Assembly: GCA_026413225.1 (NCBI GenBank)
Contig: CM048572.1
Coordinates: 6,882,001-6,946,000, forward strand
DNA length: 64,000 bases
Direction: 5' to 3'
From: Otis tarda
Taxonomy: Eukaryota > Chordata > Aves > Otidiformes > Otididae
This document shows, piece by piece, positions 1-14,200 of this stretch. Position 1 is the stretch's first letter, and each line of letters starts with the position of its first letter. Both the position numbers and the translations under genes were made by a program. Below the pieces are notes generated by a model. That model ran no database searches and was not told the origin of the DNA. It saw nothing but the letters and a program-made list of their open reading frames with translations.

Positions 1-3000
1 AGGGGAGCAAATGTATGTTTGCGAGAGAGAAATGGGCTGGCAAGTCATGTGTAACTTCTGCTTTATCCGGGTTCATCAGGGGTTTATTGTCAATGTCTTT
101 GTCCCTGACAAACACCAGGGTTTGTGTTTAAAGCTTATCTGGGGACACAGGTCCACGTGGTTGAACAGTACCCATGGAAACTCAGAAGTAATGCCAAAAT
201 GATATCAATTGTAGAGATGATGGCAGTGTAGCCAAAACCAGGAGTCGTCTCTGAGACAGAGCATTGATTTTGGAAGTATCTTGTGTCTGCTGTCTGCTGA
301 GGTGCTCAACAGGAGGTTTCACCAGAGGGGATATGTGGAGGAGGGCTCTGCCCACACCCAGCAGCCTGCTGTGAAGAGCTGGCTTGCACTTCATGAGGCT
401 TCATTCTTCTAGCTTGTTCCTGTGTTTCAGAGTGCCTGCCCAAATCTCTACTTAAGAGCTACAACAGGTAGTTTTAGAAGGATATGTTTGAGTGTAAGAC
501 AAGTCATTGTTTCACTGCAGGAAGTGTTGGATAAAGTTTTATGATTGTCCTGTACAAAAGATCAGCCTTTATAACCATAAAGTCTAGCTGGCTGTCTTGG
601 TGTTCACACCAAAAGAAAATGTGAGTGCTACCCAGTTGTGGTAGTGATGGCTGTTTTGTACATCATCACTGCAACTATGATCCTTGCTTGTGAATTAGGT
701 AGATAAAGAGCTAGAAAAAGTAAAAAGGAAAATTAGTAATACTAATCTGAATTAGAAGCAGTAATTTGAGCATCTTGGCCTCCTACCTAGTGTCACAAAA
801 AACGATAGTTTTGCAAATATTTAGGAGGAACTCTTTCCTCAGTGTGAAGAGCAGTGTGGGAGGAAGCTTGAGAGTTTTATCTGACTCTCTGTCATCAGGC
901 TGGCAGATAGTGGTATCAGGGAGATGGAAGCAGGCATGACAGTTATGAATGAGAGAAAAGCAATAACAGTGGAGCAATAGTGAAGGGACTGGATAAAGAA
1001 AATGCAGTTCTGCAGTGGTATGATGAGAAAGTGGGAGCCAGCAGAGAAGAAAGGAGTGATTTTTCCCGAACCTGCTGCTTGACTATCTTGGGAGCATTTG
1101 TGGAGGTCAGGTAGAATACTCAAAACATGAGTTAATGAGCAAAATCAGCATAGAAAACAGCCACAGAGAATTCTGTTTGTGGATTTTATTTTCATCACTT
1201 TCGTGGGTTGTTAAAAAAAAAAAGCATACAATGGTAACATCTTGGGAAATTATGAATATTGCCTTGATTATTCAGCTTATAGTACAGTTGGCATAGAATA
1301 TGCTAAAATGTTACAGAAGCTTCACTGAATAATTGATTCAATATACCTAATAATGTTTTCTTGAAAATACCTAGAAGGCAGTAGAAGAGCTAGTGTAAAA
1401 TTACATATAAAAATCTGCATCAAGAAACATCATACCTGCATATTCAAGGACTCGAAAGTTAGGAAACATCAGATTTATGCTGCTGCTGCAGTATTGGTGC
1501 TGCTTTCCGTTGTATCTCATTTCCAGGCACTGTGTGAGGTAATGCTCTGATGGAAAAAAAATAGAATGCAGTCGTACAGTCAAAGACTGTGGTGATGTTT
1601 GTGGACAAATAAGGTCTGACCCTGCTTCAGTTAGCACAGACACTGCAAGTCAGGAGTTTCTTAACTGCTGTGTTGGCGTGGGTAATGCTCTTGCACGGGC
1701 TTTTTTATATGTAATTTCTGTTTATATTGCCAGGGTTTAAACACTGAAACTTCTGTACTACAGTACTGTGACCCGTAGAACAACGAGAATACCTGCACTG
1801 TCTGAAGATGATGACAGCAGATGTTGTAGGGCTAGTTAGATTTTAGTGCTGACCTGGGAACTGTAATCTCGTAGCCACTAAACAGCACAGGAGGTGGTAA
1901 ATTCAGCTTTCCTTTATCTTGCCTTGTTATCTGTCAGTGGAGGATTGTGTCTAGGGTGAAACCGCAGCTGGAGGAATCTTTAATCTTCGATGTCCATGGA
2001 GTCGCCCAAATAAAGTCAATTTTGCTAGTTGTTTTTTGAACAAGGGATTACACAGAAATAGTCTACATCAGTGTTGTAAGGATGTTAACTTTTTGGCCCA
2101 AAACATTTCTTGTGATTTGTTTTTGAAGACAGTCCAGTGTGATTTCCTTCTATAGCTGCAGTGTCATTTAATAGGAGTGATTAAAAGGAACACTTTCTCA
2201 AAATAGGATAAAATGTAATTGCTTTCCCATGGTTCAGATCCTGACAGTAAATACAAACTAGCCTAGCACTTTCAAGATCATTGTTGAGCTGGATTGAGAT
2301 ATACAGGTGACCAGGCTCAAAAGGCCAGTAAAAGGCAGGCCCTTAAAGCTGCTCTGGTCATCACTTGTTAAAGTTCTTTGTGGCTCTGTGGGTTGAGCAC
2401 TCCCTGAAGTAGGCAGCAGGGGAAGAGCTTTGACTCAGAAAAACTGCACTGTAAAGTGTGGTTTCTATCACCATTGAAAGTGCCCTCAAACACCTGGTCA
2501 GGCTAGCGAGACTGAATGGGATTGTAGTGGGAGACAAATGGACAGATTTTAAATGGGTTGCGTATTAGTGGGTATTATCTGCAGGAGGTGTTCATATGCT
2601 TCTGGGAGCAACGTCCTTTAATAGACGCTGCTGGTGTCAAGTGCTGTGACATTGTAGAACCATGCTTTTCGTCTAGGTTAATATAGCGTGCTCTTCCCTA
2701 AACTGTCTGAGCCTTTTCAGACAGAAATACAAGACTGTTTTTGGGGAAGGGTTCGTTATGCCTAATGGCAAACAGTTGAGCAGTTTGCTGCAAAGTACAT
2801 ATGGGCTGAGTGTTTCTTCTCCTTTAACAGGTCAGATAGTCTTGAAATACCCCCGCAGCTGACAGCCATGCAACATTTTGAGTTTTCTTGCCCAATAAAT
2901 GCAGGCAGATGTTGTAGGATTTGGAACCTTACAAGGCACTGGAGTATAGCTGGTGGGAGGTAATTTTTTTTCTCACTAAAAAAGTAGCAGCTTGAAGAAG

Positions 3001-6000
3001 GCAATATTTACTACAGGAAACATTAGCTTGTCAGAGAGCTAAAGCACTGCAAAGAACCTTTCTGAACGACCATGCAAGTCTTCAGCCAGATGTTCTTCGT
3101 AACGTAGAGTAATGCACGCACTACTGGGAGTTAGACTGAGGCCTTTCCTTGCATCACTCACAGTCAGCATTGTTTCCTGTAGGAAAACAGCTCGCTGATG
3201 CAAGAATACACAAGCCATTATATGCAAGCTTGTAAAATACCATGCAATTCAGCTGAAGCCTGTAGGCATTTATTTTATTAGTGCTAAGTGATCAAATAAT
3301 CCTTTGGGAGAATTGTCCTTGGAACTGCTGTGCAATTCATCTACAAGTTAGAGGAAATGCTTGGATCTAAGCTTCATTGTTCTGTTTCAAGCATATTCAG
3401 AAGTGCCCATGGTAGCCACCCTCTGAACACCCTCATCTCAGTCCAGTGTTCCATCTTTTGAGTATTCATGGACTCACAATTGCTGCAGGCTACCCAGAGA
3501 GCTGTGATAAACGCCCTGCTGTCCACATGTGTAGAACCTGGCTATCTCCTCCTCTGATTTTGAGTATTTAATTGAATATTGGAAGTGCAAACCATCTGTT
3601 CTTCTACATATAGCGGCTTATTCTCTTTAGAGCAGCACAGGAGACTGGGAGAACATCTCCCTGAGGGCAGGGCCTCTCTGACCTCTGAAATGCAAGGACG
3701 CAAACAGGTATTGATCAGAACTATACCACAGACCCACCCTGTCTCTGTAATCACAACTCCCTAAGACACCAATATTCCTATGTCGTCCTGTGTACTCATA
3801 AGCTAAAAGAAAACTTCTTTTAGCAATGCCAGAACTTAGTTCTGAAGATACTGAAAATAACCATGAATATTCCCTTATTTTCTCTACTTGTTCTTACCTG
3901 GAAAGGAGGGGAAGAAATGCAGCCTCTTACTGCAGTGACTGAAAGATAGAAAGGGAGAAACTGAGAAGGAGGAGAAGCTGGCATGAAAGTTTTTGCAGGA
4001 ACACAGTCCAGATCACAAACCAATGAAATTAACATTGACCGTGGCAGAGGTATTAAAATATTTGAATTAAAAAGGGAATGAGAGGAAAATAGCAAATGAA
4101 ATCCATCTGTGTGAGAACAGGAATATACCATCAATCAGCTCACAAAGGGTTTCTCTATACATGTTGCCCGTGGACACTCACATAGAGAAGGGCCACATCT
4201 GTTTATGCAGGAAAAGTCATGGCACTGAATGTGTATGGCATATGCACGCCTTTTATGCGGCATCTTTTCATGCAAGTGTGTTTGTGATATACATACTTCA
4301 CAGGAACACTTACAGTACCGTACTTCTAAAGAGCTATCCTTCTTTAGAGTCCAGATTGTTTTATTACCAGCTAAATGTTCTTTAAGCTACCTGTGAATGA
4401 GGGCATTGTGACATTTACCAACTGGTTTGATTGAACACAGATGTGAACCATATTCCATATGGAGAAGATCCAAAGGGAGAAATCCTAGGCTTGTTTCTGA
4501 TTTGCAAGTAGGCTTTTGAATACAATTATCTGACGTTGAGCTGCCAGCATAGATGGAAAAAAAGTCACTTGCTCACACATCTACAGTATGCGGATGCAGA
4601 ATCAGCTGCAGTTTGGATAGTGCACTGTCTTCAGAAGTCTGGAAAAAAGCCGATGTATGTGAAAGCGAAAGTCCTGTGGAAGTGCTCAGTATCCACTCAG
4701 AAATGAGAAGGGCCCAGGCATTCCTGTACATTGCTTCCTAGGTGTGCCTCATTCCACGTAAGCACCACTTTCTAGTGTTATCCCAGTCTACCTCTGAGTA
4801 TTACAAGAAGTGCTACTACCTGGGAAAGCATTCGAAAAAAAACTGGTTATGTGGGGAACAGGGCTAAAGTGATGATGTCAGTATGCAGGGCCTATTGATA
4901 ATTTTCCAGCATTTCTTGAGTGTAAAATTTACTGACACAAAACTGAAATTGCATGTGATAGAATTAATTTTATTACAGAAATGTTTATTTCTTGTCAACA
5001 ACTTAGGGAGGAAAAGCAAACATTCGGAGCCAGTTCTAATTTGTGTTCTGACCTGTTGAATTCTACAGGGTTGCTCACAGAAACTGTAACTAGCAGGCCT
5101 CATTCTCTGCTCATGAAGAGAGAGGGTTTATCCTTGTCTGCATTGCCTGTGATGCTTGTTTGCTTTCCTTCCATTTGAACTGATTGTGCATCACTGAAAA
5201 TGTGGTCTCTCCAGTCTAGCCTGGAGTGGAACAGGGACTGAGCTGTAGTAGTGCCCATGGAACAGCTGTACTCCCCAAGGCAAAGGTTGGTGTTGAAATT
5301 AAATGTTTCTGAACTTCCAAGAACTATTTTTCCATGCAGGTTTTTTTTTTTTTCCTCCCAGCTTTTCATCCTTGTTCAGCTGGGAAGAAGCTTTTCATCC
5401 TTGTTATTAGCTTTAGTTATTTGGTTGTCTCAAGTGTCCTTATCTGTTACTGTTCTGCTATAACAATACAGAGCTGTCGAGAGATACTGAGCTTAGCAGC
5501 TCTCAAGGTGTATCTCGGGGCGGGGTGGGGGAGGTTGCATTCTCCAAATGTGATGCTGTAGGGGCAGAAAAAGAGTTGTTTGATCTCAGTTTAGACAAAC
5601 TGTGTTCCAATAATACTTCTACTTGATCAGAATACAATGACAGGGGTCAGAATAAGTGAAAAACCTGAGTTGCCAAAATCTGTTGCCAGATCTGATGAAA
5701 TTCAGGTTATAGGAAATACTAGTCTTAAGTACTTTCACAAGTATTTTTATATGCAAGTAAAAAATTAGGAAGTTAAGTTTCTGATTCTGCACCACAGTCT
5801 TTCCTTTTGAAAATCTCCTGGGCAGAGGGAGCCAGACTGCAGCAGCCTGTAGGGACACCTGAACTTGGACCTAGGGTAGTTCAGCTGAAATGGCAAAAAC
5901 TTATTCTACAAAACCACAATGTAAAATCCACCACGCAGGGTCTAGTCACAAGGTACTGTGGGAAGCTACGGAGCACGAGTAATTGCCCATCCTCTCACCC

Positions 6001-8200
6001 CTACGTTTCTACCCAGTTCTCCCTATTCCCATACCCTCCCATGGACACGCTCGTTTTGCACAGCTGGTGCAAAGTTCAGAGTAAGTTCATTGCAATTGTG
6101 CAGATCTCTCCTTTTTATAATTCTCTCTGTTTGGAAACCAGGAAGCTATGGTATCGTGTGCAGGTAGCAGAGCAATAAACGTGTTCTCATCACAATTTAC
6201 ACGTAAAGCGTGAGTCCCTCGAGGTAACTCATCCCCCTCTTGACAGCTTTAATAAAGGATGATGGATTGTTTCTAAATGACAGTTTAGGAAGATCAAAAA
6301 TTCCCCTCTGTATTGTTTTGAGCTCTGGTGTACAAGAGCTGTTTTGTGTTCTGTGAAAGTTGTTTTTGCCTGTAAGCGCTAGGGCTCTATTACTCCCCTT
6401 CACAGTGGTGAGAAATGCTTCTTTACTACAGGAATATATTCATCCTGCTGCGTACTTGTGACTTTTTGAAAAACTCTGCAGAAAAGCAAAGCCTAGTGTG
6501 GGTGGGAGCGGGGGAAATGCCAATAGCTGTGCGCATTGCCGTCTTTGGGATGCTGCTCTGGGCAGTCTCCCCATATGGGTTGTGAGGAGGAGGAGAGATT
6601 GGACACAAATCCAGCCAGAGTTTCCTCCAAGGCGTAAATGCCAGGAAGAGGCATCACCTGAACCAATCTGCACTGGCTCAGCTCCCCAGCCAGCATATGC
6701 AGGTGGCATTGGGAGACTCAGGCCTCCAGGTACATGGCAGTCACCTGCACCCTCTTTTACCCCATCTCTGCCCTTTTATTGTTAGAGACTACATGTGGCA
6801 GAAAATTTCTGGAGGGTAGAGTCCTCCCTCTTGTTTCTCTTGGGCTTTAGATTTATTTCTCAGTGTATGTGCTTTGTAGCTGCACTTGGCAGAGTGGAGT
6901 TTGTTCAGCTGTCCATTCCCTAGCTAATCTGGTGTCTTAAAATAAAAACAAGCAAGTGGATCTTTGGAGAAAGGTTGCCACATGAAGACATGCAGAGAGT
7001 CATATGGTTAAAACAGCACTGCTAAAAGTCATTTATGTGGTAAGAAAGCAGATAAGAAAAAAAAGGCTGAGTGCCAAATTAGGGCTTGGTCTGGTGATAC
7101 ATCAAGGTGACAAAATGAAGCCCAGACAAGTGCCCACTGTGGTCACACAGCACCAAAATCACACCTCTTTCACTGGAGAAGCAGTAGTCTGAGTGCCCGT
7201 TGGAGCCCATCACCTTGGAATATGGCATAGTGCAGCTTTTGCCTCCTGTATATGAACAGCCAACCTTTGGAGCAAGCACTGTTGCAAAACGCTGGAAGAA
7301 GATTTTTAGTACAGATTCTCATCAAACCGCAGAAACTCAAGAGGAAGTTCTCCACTCATGTGAAATGGAAAATTTTGAAATAGAAAAATGGATAGACTGG
7401 AGTTAAATCAAGGCTAGAACTTGCTGGGGGTGCAGGATCCAGGGGATGGGAATCTTGCAGCTCTCCTACCACTTCCCTGGTGGGAGGCAAAGGAGGACTG
7501 TCCCTGTGTATCTTTTCTAAACCTTTACTACTTTCCCTGTATAATTTTTGCAGTTATGCTTTTTCCAGCTAAGGAGCTGCTTCATTTGGGACAGCACCTG
7601 GCATAGAACATGTAGAACATAACCACGGGCACTCTTCTGTCCGTCCTTTCTCTCCTTAATATCCCGGGATGAAGCAGTGTTTTTTCTCCCTGCTGTCTGA
7701 GAAATCTCAGCAATATTGTTCTTATGTTTAGGATATCTACACCAGGGAACAAACTTTCAAAGTCTTCTAAAAATTCTCAGGTACCTTGTCCATAAGGACA
7801 CATCGCAGGACATACCTCTGCATGGAAGAGTGTGTGTGGTTTTATGTGTGATCCGTGGGGTTTTCCTACAGAAGATGATGATAAAAAATACTCTCCCATT
7901 ATTTATTGGAAAAAAAAGTAATTGAATTTTAAATTTGAGTTGAATTCTTGTTTTCCAGCTTTGTTTCCCAGCTCTGTAAGTGTATGTTTCAGCATATGTA
8001 ATGGTTGTCTTTGAATGCCTTTCAAGTAAGCAGACCTCAGTAGTAGTCCTAAGTCTTTACAGCCTCTATTTGCCAAGATTTGTGATATACAATTTTCTAG
8101 GGAGTTGGTACTTTACTTCCTATTGAAAATTATTTATATTAATATATCCTGTTATTTTGATTGCTGGTGTGTTTTATGACCATGATGTTCTTTCCCTTAG
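1..8200. other. Non-coding; presumed EYA2 upstream intron
   Basis: No exon was recognised on either strand. The open frames here are short, lack splice-flanked conserved peptide and look like chance. The next EYA2 exon needs one base from an upstream exon, so an intron must end at 8200; how far left it reaches is unknown. A small EYA2 N-terminal exon could be missed by eye, because these exons encode low-complexity Tyr/Ser/Pro/Gln sequence. A 17-base direct repeat lies at 5360-5405. Simple A and T runs are otherwise the only structure seen. Confidence 0.6.
5360..5405. repeat. 17-base direct repeat
   Basis: AGCTTTTCATCCTTGTT occurs at 5360-5376 and again at 5389-5405, separated by 12 bases. 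It lies just after a T-rich run in non-coding sequence. Confidence 0.88.
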
Positions 8201-8268
8201 GCACAACAGGGATTTACCAGGGAGCCAATGGCCTGGCAAATTCTGCAGGATTCAGTGCTGTGCATCAG
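8201..8268 (+). CDS. EYA2: EYA2 exon, transactivation region
   Basis: The exon has 68 bases between a TTTCCCTTAG acceptor and a GTATGG donor. It starts with two bases that complete a Gly codon from an upstream exon, then reads [20 protein letters not shown] and ends HQ. This matches the family's conserved TTG(F/I)YQG block. It belongs to the Tyr/Gly/Ser-rich N-terminal transactivation region that acts when EYA is recruited by SIX proteins. It is the first EYA2 exon recognisable here. Confidence 0.93.
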
Positions 8269-11200
8269 GTATGGTTCAGCATTTATTGTTGGCAACCTTG
8301 TAACTTATTTTAAACACTTAGAAGACTGGTAGATCAGAGGGATTATTTTGGTGTATACATATACTTAAGGAAGATACTGCTGTGTGTTTTGCTGAACACT
8401 GTTCTGCTCTACTCCTGTGGCCTGTTGCTTTGCTGGACTCCTAGGTATCTTGGTTGATTTTAAGATGTATGTGCCAATACACAAGCTTGCACAGAGTGCA
8501 GTCCTTGCAGGAGGAGGATGCCCTGGCACTCTCTGCTGTGCTACTGTAGAAGTGCCAAGAGTTTCATTATTCCTCTGCCATCTTAGAACTTTCAGATATG
8601 TTTTTTCCCTCCTTTACAGAGAGCTCCGCTTCTAGGATCCTGTCATCTGCTGTCTTGGCACTGTGTAATAAATATGAACAATTTGAAAGAGGCTTTGGCA
8701 GGCTCTGATGAATATTGAGCCACCTGAGTTGTCTGTGTGCTTTCTTCTTTGAGAGTACACCTGTCTGTGGGCTTCATGCTTCAGATACCTTGATAAATGT
8801 GTGTATAAATAAACACCGTGCATATGTATGCAAGACAGATGTTTCTTAGTAGCAAACAGCTGTTCTTGATTGGACCAAACAAATGAGTATGCTGTCTCAG
8901 AAAATGTGTTTTGGTTGGCCAGTAATTTCAATTCCTTGGTTTTAAGGTGATTGTTGACTTGTATTTTTAATGACAACAGTGGGCAATTTCTGTATTACCT
9001 CAGTTTTGGCTAAAAACATCAGCATTTGCTGATAGAAGTGCCTTTGAAGAATGGAGGTTACCTAAGAAGGGCAAAAGTAATTGGGTTGTTTTCATTGTTT
9101 TGTTATGTTATTTAAGAGAAAACAATGGAATTCTCTCATTTCTTTTTTAGTTTAACTGTTATTATGGCAACTTGAGTCTTTTGTTCTTGAGAGCTCCCTG
9201 GTGACTGAAAGTTAATGAAATAGCTGTGTCACAGGCAAAGATGTAAGCTCTTAAGGAGGAAAGTGCTCTTAGTCTTTCTAAAGACTGTTTATTATTTAAT
9301 TTTATTTAATACCAGAGACTAATTAGCATTTCTGAGGAAATAAAAACCTTTTGCTTAAAAACAGTCTCCAGAGCATGAATACAGTTCTCTATCTGAAAAA
9401 GCAAATAGGTGGACAAGAGCAGGAGTTGCAATTAAAATGAAAATAAACAAACTAAACCTTTTATCTTTGAATTGTCCAGAGGAAGAAAAAAAAAACCTAT
9501 TCCAGTGTCCTGCTTTTCACAAAAAAAAAAAAGAACATATGAAGATAATGGTGTGAAGTTTGTTTGGGAGCCTTAACGTGACGACAAAGTGTTTTGTGCT
9601 ACCTCAGCTCCCCAAGGTCTCTTGCATCTCGTGTTTTTGGTTCATTTTTGTCTAGGTAGGGAAGATTACTCAGGCCTCCATTTATTGCTGAAATAGTTGG
9701 ACAATCTCAACTGTGACCATTTCTGCAAAACAATTGCTATTTTTTTCCTTCATTTTTGTAACCTATTCTAACAGCTGATTAGAAAATGTTGCTGATAATG
9801 GGGAAAGGCAGCCTGTTTTGCTCCTTCCCTCACCCAATTGTTCATTCTGTTCATCTCATTTCTTAGGTATTTTGTTGTTTACGGAGACTATGTGCTCCAT
9901 CATGGCCCTTTTCAAAAAGCTGCCCTACTTCACTCCTATTAAAATTGTGGAACTCTAGAATACAAAATGCGTCAGTGCTGATAAGTAAAATCCTATAGAA
10001 AGAGCAGAACTCTCCTGATTTCTGACCTCTTGTTGATTAGTTGATTGTAGTAAAGTAGGAGTATATTTGGGAGAAGCGGAAATGTAATTTCATAAATGAA
10101 TGATACTTGGTTCTTTAGTGAAATATTCCTGAGCTGTGACTTGCTGTGTGTGTAGATAACACTAACTTTGTGGTGTCTTAATAATTTATAAGATAAAACC
10201 AGATACACAGAAGTTACTAATTCAAAAGACAAAGCCAGGTACACTGAAGTTAGATGTTTCTTTTTTCCTCAAAGGAATATTCATCATATCCAAGCTTCCC
10301 TCAAAGCCAGTACTCACAGTATTACAGCTCCTCCTACAACTCTCCGTATGTGTCTGCAAACAGCATCAGCCCCTCAGCCATCCCAACCTCCACTTACTCT
10401 CTGCAGGAGTCTTCTCACAATATCACCAGTCAGAGCACAGAATCGCTGTCTGGTAGGTGCATCTCTTCTCTTTTCAGTTTGGCAGTCTCAGCCACCTGTA
10501 GACGTAAAAACTATAACCTTGTTGTAATTTTTAAAAATACATGTATTTACATGGATAAATCAGGTTTCGTAGCACTTAAGTTCTGCTTACACAGTGCACA
10601 GGGTTTTGGGAAGAGATGAGAACAACCAAGCTCTCTAAAACCATCCTGGGTCGTTTTCCTGAGTATGCGAGGTTTGATCTCCTCTAAAGGTAGTACAGAA
10701 AGATAAAACAATTGCACACAAAATCCAGATGAGTATTGAGATCTAACATGGGTAGCAAAGAGTTCGAAACAAACAGACATGTTCTGAAAAAGCCCCAGAG
10801 TTTGCTGATTGATGACTTTTTAGCCCATGTCTCTGTCCAGGTTTATGTTCACCTCTTACAACAACATGTAATATATGCATTCCTAAATAAGGACATCAAG
10901 AGAAAGCCCCTCTTTAAAAAATCAGCACAAACTGTTTGTCTAAGTTGAAAGTTCGAGATGAATTCAACACAAAAAGGCTTCAAAAATTGTGGCCTCTCTT
11001 TGAGTGCTTAATTTTTCAAGTCTTAAAGCTTAAATGGTTTATGGAATTACTGACGGATTATGATCCTCCAATGTACTGTTCAAGTACAATCTTCAGCTAT
11101 CACTTCCCTACTAAAGTTTTCATTGGCATGCAATAACATTTATACAAAACACCACATAATTTGTGTATTGTCACAGTATACACCCATTGTAGGTCTTGCT

Positions 11201-14200
11201 GACTTATGACACAAATCCGAACATCTGTGGTTGCTCTAAAAGAAAAATAAACTAATACTGGTTTTTAAAAAGAAGTGATCACAGATTGCTCTAAAAGCAG
11301 TTGGGAGATTTTCTGTTCCTTAGATCTTATCGCGGCCTTTTTGAGAAAGAGTGATTTCAAAAAGGCTTGTTAGGCACAATCCAAGCTTCTCTGAAGAAGA
11401 ATATGGTTATTCTAGGAAGCTGGAGAGGCCGCAACTTAGCAAGGTGAAAAGAAAAATATGTTTGCAAAGGATTTGCAATGTCAGGTGGGTGAAATCTGGA
11501 CAGGTTTATGAAATTCAAGCCAATCAAAACAGGTATGTTATACAAGGGAAGTTCACCTTTGACTGTCTCTTCTCAGTTATTTCTAAAATACCATCCTCTG
11601 TGAAATAGAATACAGCTAAACTGTCTAGTTCTAATTTTTTAAATAAAAGTTGATGTTGAAAGTTTATTTTTAATCATGAGCATTCATTACATTAAAAAAA
11701 AAAGTCAGAAACTTAATTGATCTTGGTTTCCTTTTCCATTCCCTTTCTAATTTCTCTGTTGAAAAGCGGGGGGGGTGGGGTGTTGGGTAAAATTAAAAAA
11801 AGGTTTGTTTGGGTTTTTTTTCCAATGAAAAATGCAATAAAGTTTTTGAAATGACATACCCGTTTTTAAATGTTACATTTACAGTCTTGGTGATTTCTGA
11901 AATTGTTTTAAGAAATCTTAGGAGTTAAAAGTTATTTCTCTAACAATGTTAGCTATTGACATGAAAAAAGTAAGATTTTCTGATGGTGTTTTCACAGTGT
12001 TTCTAGTGCTGTCCATTAAAAGGTGCCATGCTTTAGTTATAATGATACAATGCAAAATTTAAGTCTACTATGAAATGTCTTTTCATAAAAGGAGAATATT
12101 CAACAACACCAGCAAAAGATATAGAAACAGACAGACATCACAGAGGGTCAGATGGCAAGGTACGAGCCCGGTCAAAAAGAAGCAACGATCCTTCCCCTAC
12201 AGCTGACAGTGACATTGAGGTAATAACTTTAATTTATATTCCCATGGTAAATCCAGCAAGGATAAATAGATTAGCAAATCCCACCATCAGACTGGTGAGC
12301 AGTAAGAGCCAGAATAAAATCAGTAATATAACTGGAGCCTACAGACATGGGTAGTCAAAATAATTGCTCAATTTCTGTGTTATCAGCATCTCAAACTGTT
12401 TGTCATATGTATATTTTTTTTTTCATTTGGGCTTCTTTTAAGTCTGCTGTTTTATTCCCCTGACTTGATGTGTAACAGGGGATTTCTGTGGTTGTTAGGA
12501 GAGCAGATTCTTAGGATGACCAGTACACAAGTAATTCCAAAATTCCTGATGTTTCATTTTGCCTGCTTTCATAAAGCATCTACAGTCAGTGCTCCTAATG
12601 GATTTGAGATGTTAAAAAGCTCTAGTCCAACAGGACATATTTCCTGACTGAATGAATTCTCACAGTTGCTTAATATGTAACTATATTTCTTTTTTTCCAC
12701 CTCGTCTGTCATCGCAGCGTGTGTTTGTGTGGGATTTGGATGAGACGATAATTATTTTTCACTCCTTACTCACGGGAACCTTTGCATCCAGATACGGGAA
12801 GGTAAAATTTAATTTTTTTAGCATTACTGCTTGTCCAGCCAAATTGCATCGGGAACTTATGGGGGCAGCTAATGAGACAGCTTTTCAAACAGATGCTGCC
12901 GATTTTATTCAGACATATTTGTATAAATATGTCCTGTGGTATTTCCTTCTAACATGTGAAAATTTAATTTACCTCCCTTTCAAGTTCCAAGTAGCCCCTT
13001 GTTTTTTCGAAAGCTTGTATTACTCAGCTGCTGCTAGATAGGACATTGGGATGTTCTTTCAATGTCTGTCTTCTGCAAGAAAGAGCCTAACAAGCAGCCA
13101 GACAGCCTTAACTCTAGCCTGAATGAGGTAACACATTTTTTTTTGTTAGACCAGTGTTTTCTTACGAATCTCAGACAACTTTTCAGGAGAGATTTTGTGT
13201 TGGTCAGTCTAGGTTACCATGAAGGATACTGGCTCTGCTTCCCACGTCGCTGCTGAAGCTCACATTTTTAAGGGATTTTAGGAACCATATCTTTATCCAT
13301 ACTTCAGAAACCTTCTTTGAAATGCAAGCAATTCTGGGTTTTTAGGTAACTCTCTCTGTGGCTGAATAGACTGAACTTGGCTGCTAAGGAGAAAACACTG
13401 GTTCCTGGATTTAGTACCATGTGCTTCTATTTCTTCCTAAGGCAGCTTTTTACGATAAACACTTAAGTCACTTTGAATTACAGAATGTCAAACACTTTTA
13501 AATGGGTAGGAAAAAAGACAATATCATTACCTAATTAAAGGTGGATGACCTAGTTGGCAGCTGTTTCCACACATGGCTCTGAGCAGTCGGCTTCATCAGG
13601 AGACTAGAAAATAACCCTGCTTCTCCTTAGAAAGCAGAAATATGATTTGACATCATTTCATGGCTTTACCAGCTGTACTTGTTTTACGATGGTTATAACA
13701 AGCTGAATGTGTAATTAGTAAGATAGATTTATTGTTCACTGTTAGATGTGCACAGTTGTAAGGGATATAAAATGGTGTTTGTGGTGTGGAAGTCTACTGC
13801 AGCACTTGGAATGCTGCTAACACTTCCAACAGCACCCTCTGAAAACCAAGCACGTGTTTCCAAGCAGGGATTTATTCAGACCCATGTTGTACAAGGTAAT
13901 TGAAGTGGTTACTTTTCCCAGGGACCATAATGAATGAGGCAGTCTGAGGTATACATGTGTAAGCTCAAACCTACTGCCTGCAAAAAATAGAAAGAATTAG
14001 GCAGGATCAGGAAACATAAACTTAGGCTGTGTGGATCTGCTGTGCGGTCATGCTTAGCATTGGGTACGAGCTGCAGTATGCATGTGGAGAATTCCCTTAA
14101 TAGGCTGACTTTGTCCTAGCATAAAACCTCCAAAGCAGACACTTTAATGTGCTGCCTCCTGCACAAGTTTAGAGGGTGTGGGGATCTGCTGTGTTGGGGC

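Noticed and set aside
1-8200. Search for the EYA2 exon preceding 8201
   Set aside because: A sequence encoding the expected YTYQMH-type peptide with a donor was looked for by eye and not found, so no exon is called.
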